In this document: positions 56,548-64,000 of the stretch, piece after piece
Numbering within the stretch: the first letter of the stretch is position 1
How the letters are laid out: each line of letters starts with the position of its first letter
Source: Frigididesulfovibrio sp031553235
GTDB lineage: Bacteria; Desulfobacterota; Desulfovibrionia; Desulfovibrionales; Desulfovibrionaceae
Direction: 5' to 3'
Assembly (NCBI GenBank): GCA_031553235.1
Contig: JAVBLS010000041.1
Coordinates: forward strand, 7,332 to 71,331
Length of the DNA stretch: 64,000 bases
The notes under the pieces: model-generated
What the model saw: only the letters and a program-made list of their open reading frames with translations
Databases searched by the model: none
Told to the model about the DNA's origin: nothing
Position numbers and translations under genes: made by a program

Positions 56548-57840
56548 GTGCGAATTCTGATTATCGGTTCCGGCGGACGTGAACACGCCCTAGCCTGGAA
56601 ATTGGCCCAAAGCCCCAAAAAACCGCAGCTTTTCATTGCACCCGGCAACGGCGGCACAGCCCGCCTCGGCGAAAACATCCCCATCGCCACGGACGACATT
56701 CCCGGTCTGATGCGATGCATCCGGGAGCAGGCCATAGACTTCGTCATCCCCGGGCCGGAACTGCCCCTGGTACACGGCATTGTGGACGCCTGCGAAAAGG
56801 CCGGGGTGCCGTGCTTCGGCCCCAATGCCGCAGCCGCCCGCCTGGAAGGTTCCAAGGCCTTTGCCAAGCGGATCATGCAGGAATCCGGCGTGCCCACGGC
56901 CGATTTTGCCGTGTTCCACGGTTTTGATGAAGCGGTTTCTTATGTACGCGGCAAGGGTACGCCCTTGGTGATCAAGGCCGACGGTCTGGCCGCCGGCAAG
57001 GGTGTGGTCGTGGCCAAAACCGTGGCTGAAGCCGAGGCCGCCCTGGAAGACATGCTGATCAAAAAGGTCTTCGGTCCGGCCGGAGAAACCGTGGTCATTG
57101 AAGAGACCCTGGTGGGCGAAGAAGTTTCCTTCATGGCCCTGTGCGCGGGCGACACGGTCATTCCCCTGCCTTCGGCCCAGGACCACAAGGCAGTGTTCGA
57201 CGGCGACACCGGCCCGAACACCGGCGGCATGGGCGCCTACAGCCCGGCGCCGATCCTCCCGGACAAGCGCTTTGCCGAGATGATCGACCTGGTGATCCGG
57301 CCGATCCTCAAGACCATGGAAAAGCAGAACTGCCCCTTCTCCGGCGTGCTCTATGCGGGCCTGATGATGACCTCGCGCGGCCCCAAGGTGCTGGAATACA
57401 ACGTGCGCTTCGGCGACCCCGAGTGCCAGCCCCTGTTGATGCGCCTGGACGGCGATCTGCTGGAGGTGCTCCTGGGCTGCGCCAAGGGCGAACTGGATAA
57501 GGTCACCCTGGTGCCCCGCCCGGAAACCGCCCTGTGCGTGGTTGTGGCCGCCAAGGGTTACCCCGGCTCCTACCCCAGGGGTATGAATATTTCCGGCCTG
57601 CGCGAAGCCGAGGCCGTGCACCCCGGCAAGGTCATGGTCTTCCAGGCCGGCACCCGGGCCGTGGGCCAAAACACCCACGCCGACGGCGGCCGGGTTCTTG
57701 GGGTCACGGCCTTGGGCGCGGACCTGGCCGAAGCCCAGCAGAACGCCTACGATGCCGTGGGCAAAATCCGCATGCAGGATATACACTTCCGTCGCGATAT
57801 CGGCAGCAAGGGGCTACGCACCTGCTTCGCCTGTAAGTAG
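56548..57840 (+). CDS. purD: Phosphoribosylamine-glycine ligase
   Basis: PurD joins glycine to phosphoribosylamine in purine synthesis. The 430-residue ATP-grasp enzyme has the N-terminal RILIIGSGGREHALAWKLAQS, the central IPGPELPLVHGIVD, VIKADGLAAGKGVVVAKT and the C-terminal QDHKAVFDGDTGPNTGGMGAYSPAP, EYNVRFGDPECQPLL. The start is GTG at 56548 with ACTGGAGAAG upstream. purE follows 17 bases later, so they form an operon. Confidence 0.97.
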   Translation: MRILIIGSGGREHALAWKLAQSPKKPQLFIAPGNGGTARLGENIPIATDDIPGLMRCIREQAIDFVIPGPELPLVHGIVDACEKAGVPCFGPNAAAARLEGSKAFAKRIMQESGVPTADFAVFHGFDEAVSYVRGKGTPLVIKADGLAAGKGVVVAKTVAEAEAALEDMLIKKVFGPAGETVVIEETLVGEEVSFMALCAGDTVIPLPSAQDHKAVFDGDTGPNTGGMGAYSPAPILPDKRFAEMIDLVIRPILKTMEKQNCPFSGVLYAGLMMTSRGPKVLEYNVRFGDPECQPLLMRLDGDLLEVLLGCAKGELDKVTLVPRPETALCVVVAAKGYPGSYPRGMNISGLREAEAVHPGKVMVFQAGTRAVGQNTHADGGRVLGVTALGADLAEAQQNAYDAVGKIRMQDIHFRRDIGSKGLRTCFACK

Positions 57841-57857
57841 CCTTTTCAGGAGAATTC

Positions 57858-58352
57858 ATGCCCCAAGTTGCCGTATTCATTGGAAGCATCTCGGACGAAG
57901 AAACCGTGCGCCCTTGTGTGGACGTGCTGACAGGCCTGGGCATTTCCCACCGATTCACCGTTTCCTCGGCCCACCGCACCCCGGAGCGCACCGAAACCCT
58001 GGTCCGCGAACTGGAAACCGACGGCTGCCAAGTGTTCATCTGCGCCGCCGGCATGGCCGCGCACCTGGCCGGGGCCGTGGCCGCCCGCACCCTGAAGCCG
58101 GTGATCGGCATTCCGGTCACGGCCTCGCCCTTGGGCGGCATGGACGCTTTGTTGGCCACCGTGCAGATGCCTCCCGGATTCCCCGTGGCCACCGTGGCCC
58201 TGGACAAAGCCGGGGCGCGCAACGCCGCTTGGCTGGCCGCCCAGATCCTGGCCCTGGCCGACTCGGCCCTGGCCGACCGGCTGACAACGGCCAGGGCCAA
58301 GTTTGCCGCAGATGTCGAAGCCGCGGCCCACAGGCTGGAACAGATTTCATGA
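57858..58352 (+). CDS. purE: 5-(carboxyamino)imidazole ribonucleotide mutase
   Basis: A 164-residue enzyme that moves the carboxyl of N5-CAIR to C4. Family motifs are FIGSISDEETV, SSAHRTPER, AAGMAAHLAGAVAA and TASPLGGMDALLATVQMPPG. The first is GSISD where GSxSD is normal. The histidine of SAHRTPE is the catalytic base. The stop overlaps the next start by four bases (ATGA). Confidence 0.95.
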   Translation: MPQVAVFIGSISDEETVRPCVDVLTGLGISHRFTVSSAHRTPERTETLVRELETDGCQVFICAAGMAAHLAGAVAARTLKPVIGIPVTASPLGGMDALLATVQMPPGFPVATVALDKAGARNAAWLAAQILALADSALADRLTTARAKFAADVEAAAHRLEQIS

Positions 58353-58813
58353 CTTGCCGCGCCCCGGCCTTCGCTCTCCTGGCCGTCTGCCTGGGCGCGG
58401 GCTGCGCCAAGACCCCGCCCACCCCCGGGTTTGTTCTGGACGGGCCGCCTTTATCCGTGGCTGCCGAATATGACGGCGTCCCCCTGGAAGGCACCATGGA
58501 GCGCACCGCCATGGTCGGTCTGGGCGAGATGTTTTTGGTTTCGCCCGACAAATCCCTGGACTGCCGGGCCGAATTCAACGCTGAGCCCAGTGAAAAGGGC
58601 CGCATCCGCGGCGTGCTCATCTGCACCGATAAACACCGTTTTTCCGTGGCCTTGCGCAATCTCGGCCCGGACCAGGGCGTGGGCCTGGGCCTGGAACCAG
58701 GCAACGACAAACTCCTGGTGCTTTTCTACCACCCCAGCCCGGACGAGGCCCTCCGACGGCTGCCGCAGGCCATCGAGGACATGCGCAAAGCCCGACAAGC
58801 CGCCGGCAACTGA
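58349..58813 (+). CDS. Small hypothetical lipoprotein
   Basis: A 154-residue protein with a signal sequence and lipobox LGAGCAKT (cysteine about residue 19), so probably lipid-anchored. The mature part has paired cysteines (SLDCRAEF and VLICTDK) and no known domain. It is the third gene of the pur operon by overlap but has no obvious purine role. A 119-bp repeat begins 20 bases after its stop. Confidence 0.7.
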   Translation: MTCRAPAFALLAVCLGAGCAKTPPTPGFVLDGPPLSVAAEYDGVPLEGTMERTAMVGLGEMFLVSPDKSLDCRAEFNAEPSEKGRIRGVLICTDKHRFSVALRNLGPDQGVGLGLEPGNDKLLVLFYHPSPDEALRRLPQAIEDMRKARQAAGN

Positions 58814-58833
58814 TTTCCTCTGGTCCCCGGGCT

Positions 58834-58952
58834 TAGAGCATTTCACACTTGAAATGCTCGCAAGGATTTGTCGGCAAATCCTTGCCGTCAAATAGGCGTA
58901 GGCGGGCTTTGCCCGCCGTTAAGCGACTATTTGAAGCGTAAACTGCTCTAGA
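58834..58952 (+). repeat. 119-bp palindromic repeat, copy B
   Basis: Same as 51696-51814 with two differences (C to T in the CCGCC/CCGTC region, T to G in the GGTC/GGGC region) and in the same orientation. Ends are TAGAGCA and TGCTCTAGA. It lies between convergent genes, ahead of the terminator. Confidence 0.9.
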
Positions 58953-58976
58953 AATTGTAGGATTTTCCCGGCAACG

Positions 58977-59003
58977 AAAAAACCCGCGGAACGCGGGTTT
59001 TTT
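58977..59003. terminator. Bidirectional terminator
   Basis: AAAAAACCCGCG pairs with CGCGGGTTTTTT around GAA. T-tracts exist on both strands, and the flanking genes converge. Confidence 0.93.
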
Positions 59004-59044
59004 CGTGTTTGCGCGGTTTTTTCCCGCCGGACGTGAGCGCTTCC

Positions 59045-60718
59045 TTAATCGTAGATGTCTCCCTGATCCACGGGAGCATCGGTCTTGGTAACATCCAAGG
59101 GATAAACCAGCACCACGGTCTTACGCGCATCCACGCCCAGGGCGCCGGGGTGGGTGTTGATGCAGACCACCAGATCGCGGGTGCCGTCGTTGTCGACATC
59201 GGTGATTGCATAATCCACCACCGAACCCTTGATCCGACGGGTCTTCCAGACCAGATTCAGGCCGGTGCCGTCCCATTGCACGCTGTGGATTTCCGACTGC
59301 GGGAAGAAGCGGTAACGCTCGAAAAGCTGCGAGGCCGTGGAAATGGGACGGTTGACGATAAGTTCCCAGTTGCCGTCGCCGTCCAGGTCTACGGCGGGCA
59401 TGCGCATGGGGATGTAGAAGACGTCGCGCTGGGTCTCGGTGTCATTGCCGAGGCCGGGCATGCGCGGGTCTACCTCAACGCCCACGGCCGCGCCGGAATA
59501 CTGCTCTTCACTCTGGGCCAGACGGGCGCCCTTGGCCGTATAGGTCACCAGGCGCTCGTTGGAGTTCAGCATCACGAGCTTTTCGGCGTTGTCCTCACCC
59601 TTGCCGCCGGGCAGGTAGGCAAAGTTGAAGACGTTGGCGCCTTCGGGCAGATCCAGCCGGCGGCCGGTGGAAAGGCCGCCGCCCGAGTTGACCATCTCAC
59701 TCACGCCGGGGCGGAAGAGCTTGGGAGGCTGGGCCGCCTGGCCAATCAGGGTAGGCCGGTAATCCGGCGGCAACTTGACCACATTCAGGAAGTACTTGAC
59801 GTTTTTGGCTTCCTGCTTGAAGTTGCGGCCGTCAAAGGTAAAGATGGCCGAAGCAGGTATGCCGGTGCGATCGACCATGGACACCACCAACTTGGCCCGG
59901 CCGCCGGCATGGGGCAGGGCACGCAGGCACAGCGGCTTGTCCGTAGCCGGCAACTTGAATTCGCCCAAGGGGGCCAGCTTGGCGCCCTCTTCCATACGGT
60001 AGGCGTACAGATTGGTGTCGGAAAGCAGGATGACCTCGTTCTTGCCGTCGCCGTCGGCGTCCACCACTTCCATACCAATGGCGGTAAACTTCAGGGTCTG
60101 GGAACGCAGGCGCGAACCGTCGCCGGCGGCGGAGCCGGAGTAACGGAATTGCGGGTTGAGGTACACATCCTTGGGCCTGTCTTCATTGACCACCAGATCG
60201 GGGTTCATCCGGTTGACCCGCTCGGGTTCGGCCGGACGCGCCGTGGCGGTCGTGGCCTCGGGATTTCTGCCGAACAGGTCGCGGTTGATGTTGTCGCTCA
60301 CGCCCTTGATCACCGCGATGAGTTGGGTGGTCTTGGCCGAACGCGAGTAAGGGGTGACCTTGCCGGAACGGTCCCGCACCAGCACATCCAGACTGCAGTC
60401 GTCACCGGCCACAGTCACACTGCCCCAGACCACATAGTCGGCCTTGTACCTGCCGGCCGCGGCCGCGGCTTCGCTTTCCGTAGCGGCCGGTTTCTGGGCG
60501 GCCGGGGTTTCATTCACGGCCGGTTCGACTCGGTCCTTCCAATACAGCCGGGAGGTCAGCATCTGGGGAATGGAGCGCTCAAGATAGCTGAACCCCTGCG
60601 GCCCTTGCACAGTAAAGGGCAGGACCACATAGGCGGCTTTCGATGCGCCCTGGGCCGCGGCCGGAAAAAGTATGGCCAGACCGATTAGACACAGGACGTT
60701 GCGGAAAAATCGCTTCAT
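59045..60718 (-). CDS. Secreted FG-GAP/VCBS-type repeat protein
   Basis: A 557-residue exported protein with signal peptide (1-24, cleaved near AAAQGA). Residues about 25-150 resemble a periplasmic domain found with TolB-like proteins (YVVLPFTVQGPQGFSYLERSIPQML). The rest has calcium-binding-like loops of the FG-GAP/VCBS type: DADGDGKNEVILLSD, DLDGDGNWELIVNR and DVDNDGTRDLVVCIN, so a beta-propeller is likely. Function is unknown. The ATG at 60718 was chosen because it starts the signal peptide MKRFFRNVLCLIGLA; the frame is open upstream. Confidence 0.8.
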   Translation of the reverse strand: MKRFFRNVLCLIGLAILFPAAAQGASKAAYVVLPFTVQGPQGFSYLERSIPQMLTSRLYWKDRVEPAVNETPAAQKPAATESEAAAAAGRYKADYVVWGSVTVAGDDCSLDVLVRDRSGKVTPYSRSAKTTQLIAVIKGVSDNINRDLFGRNPEATTATARPAEPERVNRMNPDLVVNEDRPKDVYLNPQFRYSGSAAGDGSRLRSQTLKFTAIGMEVVDADGDGKNEVILLSDTNLYAYRMEEGAKLAPLGEFKLPATDKPLCLRALPHAGGRAKLVVSMVDRTGIPASAIFTFDGRNFKQEAKNVKYFLNVVKLPPDYRPTLIGQAAQPPKLFRPGVSEMVNSGGGLSTGRRLDLPEGANVFNFAYLPGGKGEDNAEKLVMLNSNERLVTYTAKGARLAQSEEQYSGAAVGVEVDPRMPGLGNDTETQRDVFYIPMRMPAVDLDGDGNWELIVNRPISTASQLFERYRFFPQSEIHSVQWDGTGLNLVWKTRRIKGSVVDYAITDVDNDGTRDLVVCINTHPGALGVDARKTVVLVYPLDVTKTDAPVDQGDIYD

Positions 60719-60898
60719 AGTTCCTCGCTTGGGTAGTGGGGAAGGCCGCGGCGCGGCCCAACCGCTCAAGGTTGCGCCCCACCTCCGGGGCGCCGTGCTC
60801 TGGACCCCGGTGGAAAGGCGGGTTTGATCCGGAGCGGGATTACGTATATCTTCTCTTTTTGGGCAACGCAACAACCCCGGCCTTTTCGAGCGCCTTTG

Positions 60899-62203
60899 AT
60901 GACCGCACTCTCTTTACGATCATTCCGATGCAACTGCAAGGACGCCGAGCTCCCGGCGGTTGAGGATCTTCTTGCCGCCCAGGAATTTTCCCTGCAGGCA
61001 GACCCCTTCTACCCCAAGGCCCGCCGGCTGCTTTCCGGGCCCTTTTCCCTCGGTGCCTCGGCCGCGGCCCGCTTCGGCTACATCTATATCCAAGACCGCG
61101 CCTCCATGCTGCCGCCTCTGGCGCTGGCGCCCGAAGCCGGGGCCGTGGTTCTGGATATGTGCGCCGCGCCCGGCGGTAAAACCTCCCTGGCCGCCGACCT
61201 GGCCGGACCGACCGGCTTTGTCCTGGGCTGCGAACCCAATGCCTCACGCCTGGCCACCCTGCGCCGCAACCTCTCCTTGCTCAACCTGCCGCAGTGCGCC
61301 ACCCTGGGAGCCCCGGCCGAATCCCTGCCCCTGCCCTCCGGCGAGGCCTCGGGCCTGGGCCGCATCCTTCTGGACCCGCCCTGCAGCGGCTGGGGCACGG
61401 TGGAGAAAAACCCCCAGGTGCTGCGCCTATGGAAGGGGGACAAGGTCAAGCCGCTGGTTTCCCTGCAGCGCAAGCTGCTGCGTGAGGCCGCCCGCCTGCT
61501 CGCCCCCGGTGGCCGGCTGGTTTACTCCACCTGCACAACCAATGTCGAAGAAAACGAGGCCCAGCTGCTTTTTGCCCGCGACGATCTCGGCTTGAGCTTT
61601 TGCCCTCTGTCCGCCCCGCCGGGCTTCAGCTTTAGGCCCGCCGCCCTGCCGGAGTTCGCAGGCGTGCTGCGCACCGCGCCCGGCCCGGACGCCCAGGGCT
61701 TTTTCGTGGCCCTGCTGGAAAAGCCCTGGGCCGCGCCCGCCTGCCGGCCGGCCGAAACCCGTTCCCGCCCCGGCAAACGCCCGGCCGTCTGGCAGGCCGT
61801 TGCCCGCGCCTCCCTGGAAAGTCCCTGCGCCGACCCTGCCCTGCTCCCGCCCGGTGAACTGCGCGCGTATGGCGAGGTCGTCCATTTCCTCCCGGAACAC
61901 TTCCCGGCCCTGCTGCCCGAAGGCACGGCCTGGAAGGGATTTCCCTTGGGCAAAATCGGGCCCGACGGTCGCATCCGGCTTTCACCCGGCCTGCGCTTTC
62001 TCATGCCCCCGGTCGACGAAGCCCAAAAACGCGGCGCCATCGTGCTCAACCTGGAAGAAACCGCCCCCCTTGAGGCCCTGCTGCGCGGCGAAAGCCTGCC
62101 CGTTGCCCCCACGGTCCGCGAGGCCGGGCTCTATTTTCGCGGCCTGCCCCTTTGCCGGCTCGCGATCAAAGGCCGTCGCGCCTTACTACCGGCGCTTTTT
62201 TGA
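60899..62203 (+). CDS. RsmF/Sun-family rRNA cytosine-5 methyltransferase
   Basis: A 434-residue NOL1/NOP2/Sun-type enzyme. The AdoMet site is LDMCAAPGGKTSLAADL; the catalytic cysteines are in LDPPCSGWGTVEKNP and VYSTCTTNVEENEAQL. The C-terminal half contains a PUA-like region as in RsmF (VHFLPEHFPALLPEGTAWKGFPLGKI). Probably methylates 16S rRNA. The ATG at 60899 gives MTALSLRSFRCNCKDAELPAVE, which looks like the family start; a TTG at 60824 is possible. Next to rpoB, unlike the usual ribosomal-protein neighbour. Confidence 0.88.
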   Translation: MTALSLRSFRCNCKDAELPAVEDLLAAQEFSLQADPFYPKARRLLSGPFSLGASAAARFGYIYIQDRASMLPPLALAPEAGAVVLDMCAAPGGKTSLAADLAGPTGFVLGCEPNASRLATLRRNLSLLNLPQCATLGAPAESLPLPSGEASGLGRILLDPPCSGWGTVEKNPQVLRLWKGDKVKPLVSLQRKLLREAARLLAPGGRLVYSTCTTNVEENEAQLLFARDDLGLSFCPLSAPPGFSFRPAALPEFAGVLRTAPGPDAQGFFVALLEKPWAAPACRPAETRSRPGKRPAVWQAVARASLESPCADPALLPPGELRAYGEVVHFLPEHFPALLPEGTAWKGFPLGKIGPDGRIRLSPGLRFLMPPVDEAQKRGAIVLNLEETAPLEALLRGESLPVAPTVREAGLYFRGLPLCRLAIKGRRALLPALF

Positions 62204-62585
62204 GATTTGCCGGGTGGCGGCAGGAGCGGCGGCAACTCCTTGAAAAAATCATCGCCTGAAAAATTTTTTTCTTGCATACAGAGAAGTGTTCGGTTATGGG
62301 TATCTTCTTTGTCGACTGGAGACCAACCGCTGCTGCAAGACGGGCTGCAATTTGCTTCTGACCCTTGCCACATACGCCTGAAAGGTTGGCCATGCCGAGA
62401 GCGGCGTTTCGGCCCCGCTCCGCATGGCCTTTTGTTGTTTGTGGGGAAGTAAGCATACGCCCGGCCGGGGAGACCCGACTGGCCCCTACCACACGGCGCG
62501 ACGGATATCGCAATCGGCGCCTTTCCGCCTCGTTCGGGCGGGTGGGCGCATCGTCTTGACGGCCCCAGACCTTTGAGGTGAAAAC
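62204..62585. other. 382-bp leader region of rpoB
   Basis: No gene, and no trace of rplL. It contains a hairpin with a T-rich tail (62388-62433) and a weak TTGCAT-17-TATGGG promoter-like pair (62272-62300). GAGGTGAAAAC provides the ribosome site for rpoB. Confidence 0.5.
62388..62433 (+). terminator. Terminator-like hairpin upstream of rpoB
   Basis: GGCCATGC pairs with GCATGGCC (62422-62429) and GAGCGG-like bases with CCGCTC inside, followed by TTTTGTTGTTT. It could end the methyltransferase transcript or attenuate transcription entering rpoB. Confidence 0.6.
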
Positions 62586-64000
62586 ATGGCCCAACTCAAC
62601 AAGCAATTCGGCAAGATCGCCGTGGCACTGCCCACGCCGCACCTGCTCAACCTGCAGGTGGATTCCTACAAAAAATTCCTCCAGGAGGGCGCAACCGAGC
62701 GCGACCCCGGCGAGGGCCTGGAGGGCGTGTTTCGTTCGGTTTTTCCCATAGAAGATTTCAACCGCACAGCCAGCCTGGAGTTCGTGGGCTACGAAATCGG
62801 CGAACCCAAGTACGATCAGGCCGAGTGCCTGGGCAAGGGTCTGACCTATGAGGCCCCCATCCGGATCAAGGTGCGCCTGGTGGTTTTTGATGTGGACGAA
62901 GATTCGGGCAACCGAACCATTCGCGACATCAAGGAACAGGACATCTACTTCGGCACCCTGCCGTTGATGACCGAAAAAGGCACCTTCATCATCAACGGCA
63001 CCGAGCGGGTCATCGTCAACCAGTTGCAGCGCTCGCCCGGCATCATCTTCGAGCACGACTCGGGCAAGACCCACTCCAGCCGCAAAGTGCTGTATTCCTG
63101 CCGGGTCATCCCCATGCGCGGCTCCTGGCTGGATTTCGACTTCGACCACAAAGACATCCTCTACGTGCGCATCGACCGTCGCCGCAAGATGCCGGCCACG
63201 GTGCTCTTCCGGGCCATGGGCATGAGCCGCGAAGACATTCTGCGCACCTTTTATAAATTCGAATACTACAACCTGGAAAAGGGCGGCAAAATCACCCGCG
63301 ACGTGGACAAGGACCTGTACCGCAAGGAAAATGCCCATGCGGACATCCCCGGTCCCGATGGCTCTGTCCTGATCAAGGCCGGCCGGCCCATCACCAAGAA
63401 GGCCTGGCGCACCCTGTGCGAAGGCGGCGTGGCCTGCGTCGAGGTGGCCCCGGAGTCTCTTGAGGGCCTGTATCTGGCCGAAGACATCGTCAACGAGGGA
63501 ACGGGCGAAATCCTGGCCGAAGCCACGGACGAAATTTCCGCCGCCTTGGTCGACACCCTGCGTGAAGCCGGGGTCAAGCGCATCAGTGTGCTGCACACCA
63601 AGGGCATGGACACCTCGTCCTCGATTCGCGACACCCTGGTGCTCGACAAAACCACCGACAAAGAAAGCGCCCAGGTGGAAATTTACCGCCGCCTGCGCCC
63701 CAGCTCGCCGCCCACCCCTGAAATCGCGGCGGGCTTTTTCGACAACCTATTCCGCTCGCCCGACTACTACGACCTCTCGCCGGTGGGCCGCTACAAGCTC
63801 AACCAGCGCCTGGGACTTTCCACACAGCTGAATGTGCGGGTGCTGACCGACGAAGATATCATCAAAGCCATTCAGGTGCTCAACCACTTGAAAGACTCCC
63901 ATGGTCCGGCCGACGACATCGACCACTTGGGCAACCGCCGGGTGCGTCCGGTGGGCGAACTGGTGGAAAACCAGTACCGCATCGGCCTGGTGCGCATGGA
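62586..64000 (+). CDS. rpoB: RNA polymerase beta subunit, 5' part
   Basis: The first 471 codons of RpoB are present; the rest lies outside. The beginning MAQLNKQFGKIAVALPTPHLLNLQVDSYKKFLQ is typical of delta-proteobacteria, with GTERVIVNQLQRSPG and YSCRVIPMRGSWLDFDFD (lobe domains) and LNQRLGLSTQLNVRVLTDEDIIKAI. The ATG at 62586 follows GAGGTGAAAAC. No rplL precedes it. The frame is intact to the window end. Confidence 0.97.
   Translation, partial: MAQLNKQFGKIAVALPTPHLLNLQVDSYKKFLQEGATERDPGEGLEGVFRSVFPIEDFNRTASLEFVGYEIGEPKYDQAECLGKGLTYEAPIRIKVRLVVFDVDEDSGNRTIRDIKEQDIYFGTLPLMTEKGTFIINGTERVIVNQLQRSPGIIFEHDSGKTHSSRKVLYSCRVIPMRGSWLDFDFDHKDILYVRIDRRRKMPATVLFRAMGMSREDILRTFYKFEYYNLEKGGKITRDVDKDLYRKENAHADIPGPDGSVLIKAGRPITKKAWRTLCEGGVACVEVAPESLEGLYLAEDIVNEGTGEILAEATDEISAALVDTLREAGVKRISVLHTKGMDTSSSIRDTLVLDKTTDKESAQVEIYRRLRPSSPPTPEIAAGFFDNLFRSPDYYDLSPVGRYKLNQRLGLSTQLNVRVLTDEDIIKAIQVLNHLKDSHGPADDIDHLGNRRVRPVGELVENQYRIGLVRM

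Noticed and set aside
1..64000. CRISPR arrays, tRNA or rRNA genes, prophage or integrase
   Set aside because: No regularly spaced direct repeats, no cloverleaf with CCA-type ends and no phage or recombinase genes were seen by reading; a tRNA scan would be needed to exclude single genes.

Overview
The window is a 64 kb piece of a high-GC chromosome, about 60-65% GC by eye outside one AT-rich island. It looks like an anaerobic, sulfate-reducer-type deltaproteobacterium close to Desulfovibrionaceae. The reasons are two iron-dependent alcohol dehydrogenases, a selenoprotein glycine reductase operon, a MucR-family regulator, an MqnP-like prenyltransferase, a sigma-54 activator and short palindromic intergenic repeats. 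No rRNA, tRNA, CRISPR array, prophage or transposase was seen.

Layout. 1-3.2 kb: partial ilvD, ftsX and ftsE on the minus strand. 3.2-8.8 kb: an iron alcohol dehydrogenase behind a good sigma-54 promoter, followed by an ErcA-like dehydrogenase, a PAS histidine kinase and a sigma-54 activator, which looks like an alcohol-responsive regulon. 8.9-17.9 kb: a TIGR04076 gene, then a glycine riboswitch and the operon grdX-grdE-grdB-trxB-grdC-grdD-trxA-grdA. GrdB and GrdA are each read through an in-frame TGA as selenocysteine (Sec348 and Sec44). Together these genes encode glycine reductase (glycine to acetyl phosphate) and its thioredoxin system. 18-26.2 kb: a lipoprotein and grpE (minus), then an RND efflux pump with its outer-membrane channel. 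26.6-30.4 kb: a MucR regulator, an EamA transporter, azlCD, a DsbA-like protein and a 75-residue protein behind a near-consensus sigma-28 promoter.

30.5-50 kb is a surface-glycan locus: GDP-fucose synthesis (gmd, fcl), an AT-rich island (about 32.8-41 kb) with two methyltransferase-like proteins, genes for a 3-acetamido-3,6-dideoxyhexose (FdtA-, FdtC- and FdtB-like) and several glycosyltransferases, two of them unusual multidomain fusions, then UDP-xylose synthase, more glycosyltransferases and an initiating phosphoglycosyltransferase. 50.2-56.5 kb (mostly minus): an NSS transporter, a DsrE-family protein, a short DarP, an MqnP-like prenyltransferase, queA and phenylacetate-CoA ligase. The ligase has a leader with all the parts of a ribosome-mediated attenuator, with Phe-rich and Trp-rich leader peptides in overlapping frames. 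56.5-64 kb: purD, purE, a lipoprotein, an FG-GAP-type secreted protein, an RsmF-type rRNA methyltransferase and the 5' part of rpoB, which is not preceded by rplL.

The points most worth following are the glycine-riboswitch/selenoprotein grd operon, the aromatic attenuator on phenylacetate-CoA ligase (suggesting arylacetate salvage), the sigma-28 small protein, the glycosyltransferase fusions, and two families of palindromic intergenic repeats.
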